Both the position numbers and the translations under genes were made by a program. From Nitrospinota bacterium (lineage in GTDB: Bacteria > Nitrospinota_A > JADGAW01), in the NCBI GenBank assembly GCA_015231815.1, contig JADGAW010000073.1, positions 1 through 9,573 of the forward strand: 9,573 nt of DNA. Reading direction: 5' to 3'. Shown in pieces: positions 7,526 to 9,573 of the stretch. The notes below the pieces were generated by a model. It saw only the letters and a program-made list of their open reading frames with translations. It did no database searches and was not told the DNA's origin. Position 1 is the stretch's first letter. Each line of letters begins with the position of its first letter.

Positions 7526-7530
7526 TCCTT
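7526..7530 (-). promoter_or_regulatory. Shine-Dalgarno of gyrA
   Basis: AAGGA on the minus strand lies six bases before the ATG at 7519, an ideal spacing. It shows that this organism uses anti-Shine-Dalgarno pairing for at least some genes, unlike the two plus-strand genes of this window, where none is visible. Confidence 0.7.
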
Positions 7531-7545
7531 TTGATTTATTTTTAA

Positions 7546-7554
7546 CTATCCACA
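7546..7554 (+). promoter_or_regulatory. DnaA-box-like site, one mismatch (CTATCCACA)
   Basis: CTATCCACA differs from the consensus DnaA box TTATCCACA only at the first base. It sits 27 bases upstream of the gyrA ATG, directly beside the AT-rich GATTTATTTTTAA (7533-7545), which resembles the 13-mers of DNA-unwinding elements. It faces the second box at 7633-7641. Confidence 0.45.
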
Positions 7555-7632
7555 GACTCTCATAAAAAACGTTTTGTTCTTCTTTGGGATATAGGTATCC
7601 GGTTTTTTTTAGTTCTTTCTATTGTTATCTTC

Positions 7633-7641
7633 TGTGGATAA
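7633..7641 (-). promoter_or_regulatory. Perfect DnaA box (TTATCCACA) just after the gyrB stop
   Basis: The minus strand reads TTATCCACA, the exact consensus for high-affinity DnaA binding, four bases beyond the gyrB stop codon. With the site at 7546 it forms a perfect 10-bp inverted repeat (TATCCACAGA at 7547-7556, TCTGTGGATA at 7631-7640) enclosing 74 AT-rich bases. Those bases include a GGATA/TATCC hairpin (7587-7600) and a run of eight T (7603-7610). The site may bind DnaA for replication control or for regulating gyrA. Confidence 0.55.
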
Positions 7642-7645
7642 AGGT

Positions 7646-9573
7646 TTATACATCAAGGTTTTTAACTTTTTCAGCATATGTGTCAATGAAATTTTTTCTT
7701 GGCTCAACAACATCTCCCATAAGCATAGCAAAGGTCGAATCAGCTTCTAGCTCATCTTCAATAATAACTTTTACAAAAAGTCGTGTTGCCGGATCCATTG
7801 TTGTTTCCCAAAGTTGTTCCGGGTTCATTTCACCCAGACCTTTATACCGCTGAATATATTTACCTTTTTTCGCTTCATTTAATAAGGTATTTACAAGTTC
7901 ATCGTAGCTTTCAAATTCATTTTCCTCAACTTTTAACGGCAAACCTGGTAATGTTTTCTTAATTTGAAAAAGATATTTAAATACTGCTTTTTGAAAAAGT
8001 TCATCATTTATGGTGAATTTTTTGCTTTTTCCTTCCTTAATTACAGAAACAACTATCTCCCTATCATTTTTTTTATGTATAGAAAAGGTTGAGTCGGAAA
8101 AATCTCTTTCAAAAATTATGTTAAGTTCATTTAATATTTGTGTGTATGAATCGTCAGTTATTTTTTCATCCACGTTCGCATAAAAATCAAGGAGAAAATG
8201 AGCAACATCACTTAATATTCCTTCTCTTTCCAAGTCAAGTATATGAAGTTTATATTTAAGAATTTTTTTAAAGATATTTAAGGATTCTGTTTCATTATAG
8301 GTTTTTCCTGCTCCGTCAATGAGGTTTTTACCCTTAATCGCTTCTTGTAAAAGATATTCATTTAATTTTGTTTCGTTTAAAACATAAAGTTCCTTACTTT
8401 TATCCTTAACTTTAAATAGAGGTGGTTGAGCAATATAAAGATTTCCTCGGTCAATTAACTCCTTCATCTGGCGATAAAAAAAGGTTAAAAGAAGGGTTCT
8501 GATATGTAAACCATCAACATCAGCATCAGTCATAATAATAACTTTACTGTATCGAAGTTTACTGATATCAAAACTGTCTGCACCAATATTGGTTCCAAGA
8601 GCAGTTATTAGAGCTTTAATTTCATCGGAATTAAGCATTTTGTCAAATAGTGCTTTTTCAACGTTTAGAATTTTTCCTTTTAAAGGAAGTATTGCCTGAA
8701 ATTTTCTGTCTCTTCCCTGTTTTGCAGAACCTCCTGCTGAATCACCCTCAACAATATATATTTCACATAATTCTGGGTTTTTTTCTGAGCAATCCGCTAA
8801 TTTTCCCGGTAGTGAACTTATTTCCAAGACCCCTTTTCTTCTTGTTAACTCTCTTGCTTTTCTCGCTGCCTCACGAGCATTATTTGCCTGAATTGCTTTT
8901 GAAATAATTGTTTTTGCATTTGCCGGGTTTTCTTCTAAATAATCATTTAATTTTTGGTAAAAGGTTGTTTCAATAATTCTTCTAACTTTTGTATCACCAA
9001 GTTTTGTTTTTGTCTGACCTTCAAACTGCGGCTCTGGAAGTTTTACTGATATTACACATACCATTCCTTCTCTAACATCTTCTCCAGATAAACTTTCACC
9101 TGCCTTTAATATTTTCATATTTATGGCGTAATTATTTAAAGCTCTTGTTAAGGCAGTTTTAAATCCTACGAGATGAGTTCCCCCCTCCTTTGTATTAATG
9201 TTGTTTACAAAGGTTAATACTTCGGACGTATAACCATCGTTATAGGCAAAAGAAATTTCAACATAAACGTTATCTTCATCAAATTCAAATGCTACAGGTT
9301 CACAAATAGAATTTTTATTTTTATTTAAAAATTCAACAAAGGAAAGAAGTCCGCCTTCATAAAAATATGTAATTTCTTCAGAAGTTCTTTCATCTTTTAA
9401 ATTAATGGTTAAGCCTCTATTTAAAAAAGCTATCTCCCTGAACCTTTGAGAAAGAGTACTAAAGGAAAATTCTATTTCTTCAAAAATCGTAGGATCTGGT
9501 TGGAAACTTACTGTTGTTCCATTATGTTCTGAGGTTCCAATTTCTCTTAAGGGGTATTCTGGAACACCAATTT
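7646..9573 (-). CDS. gyrB: DNA gyrase subunit B, lacking its N-terminus (runs off the window)
   Basis: GyrB is the ATPase subunit of gyrase. The frame is open from base 9573 to the stop at 7646-7648 and gives 641 residues, so about 150-160 N-terminal residues with most of the ATP-binding fold lie outside. Visible from the N-terminal side: GVPEYPLREIG, the transducer domain with NNINTKEGGTHL, the ATP-contacting lysine in QTK (residue 188 of the visible part), TOPRIM motifs EGDSAGGSAKQGRDR (from 275) and DADVDGLHIRTL (from 349), a roughly 170-residue insert, and the C-terminal tail with YKGLGEMNPEQLWETTMDP. The insert is the form known from Proteobacteria. The Met codon at 9118 is internal: conserved GyrB sequence continues upstream of it in the same frame, so it is not the start. 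gyrA follows after 126 bases. Confidence 0.97.
   Translation of the reverse strand, partial: IGVPEYPLREIGTSEHNGTTVSFQPDPTIFEEIEFSFSTLSQRFREIAFLNRGLTINLKDERTSEEITYFYEGGLLSFVEFLNKNKNSICEPVAFEFDEDNVYVEISFAYNDGYTSEVLTFVNNINTKEGGTHLVGFKTALTRALNNYAINMKILKAGESLSGEDVREGMVCVISVKLPEPQFEGQTKTKLGDTKVRRIIETTFYQKLNDYLEENPANAKTIISKAIQANNAREAARKARELTRRKGVLEISSLPGKLADCSEKNPELCEIYIVEGDSAGGSAKQGRDRKFQAILPLKGKILNVEKALFDKMLNSDEIKALITALGTNIGADSFDISKLRYSKVIIMTDADVDGLHIRTLLLTFFYRQMKELIDRGNLYIAQPPLFKVKDKSKELYVLNETKLNEYLLQEAIKGKNLIDGAGKTYNETESLNIFKKILKYKLHILDLEREGILSDVAHFLLDFYANVDEKITDDSYTQILNELNIIFERDFSDSTFSIHKKNDREIVVSVIKEGKSKKFTINDELFQKAVFKYLFQIKKTLPGLPLKVEENEFESYDELVNTLLNEAKKGKYIQRYKGLGEMNPEQLWETTMDPATRLFVKVIIEDELEADSTFAMLMGDVVEPRKNFIDTYAEKVKNLDV

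Noticed and set aside
7587..7610. GGATA/TATCC hairpin followed by eight T as a plus-strand terminator
   Set aside because: The stem is only 5 bp, no plus-strand gene precedes it, and gyrB and gyrA are transcribed in the other direction.
9116..9118. ATG at 9118 as the start of gyrB
   Set aside because: The same frame upstream, to the window edge, codes conserved GyrB sequence including NNINTKEGGTHL and GVPEYPLREIG, so the codon is internal.

Overview
The window comes from an AT-rich bacterial chromosome and carries ordinary replication and topology genes beside a small signalling and nucleoid pair. GyrB has the long insert after its TOPRIM domain that is typical of Proteobacteria, gyrB and gyrA are adjacent in that order, and the GyrA sequence looks proteobacterial. 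A deltaproteobacterial-type Gram-negative lineage (Desulfobacterota, SAR324 or Bdellovibrionota-like) is my best guess, but this is inference from memory and a database search could change it.

Layout, left to right. (1) 1-1252, minus strand: N-terminal 417 residues of the primosomal helicase PriA, cut off by the window edge. (2) 1253-1377: divergent intergenic region with a good sigma70-type promoter pointing right. (3) 1378-3537, plus: a 719-residue receiver-PAS-GGDEF-EAL protein that should make and/or break c-di-GMP. (4) 3601-4647, plus: a 348-residue nucleoid-associated protein of the NA37 (NdpA/YejK) family. (5) 4648-4746: convergent gap with a short hairpin. (6) 4747-4959, minus: a 70-residue BFD-type [2Fe-2S] protein starting at GTG one base after the gyrA stop. 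(7) 4961-7519, minus: complete gyrA. (8) 7520-7645: the gyrB-gyrA spacer, with two inverted DnaA-box-like sequences. (9) 7646-9573, minus: gyrB, lacking only its N-terminus.

How the genes fit together. The minus-strand block gyrB-gyrA-[2Fe-2S] reads as one transcription unit whose first two products form DNA gyrase. The third is a tiny iron-sulfur protein packed tightly behind gyrA for no obvious reason. The plus-strand pair (c-di-GMP protein and nucleoid protein) may be co-transcribed across a 63-base gap. priA is transcribed away from this pair.

I see no phage, transposon, CRISPR array, tRNA or rRNA, and no clear undescribed multi-gene system. The points most worth checking are the DnaA boxes between gyrB and gyrA, the iron-sulfur gene attached to gyrA, the degenerate receiver domain of the c-di-GMP protein, and the Bacteroidota-like nucleoid protein in an apparently proteobacterial setting.
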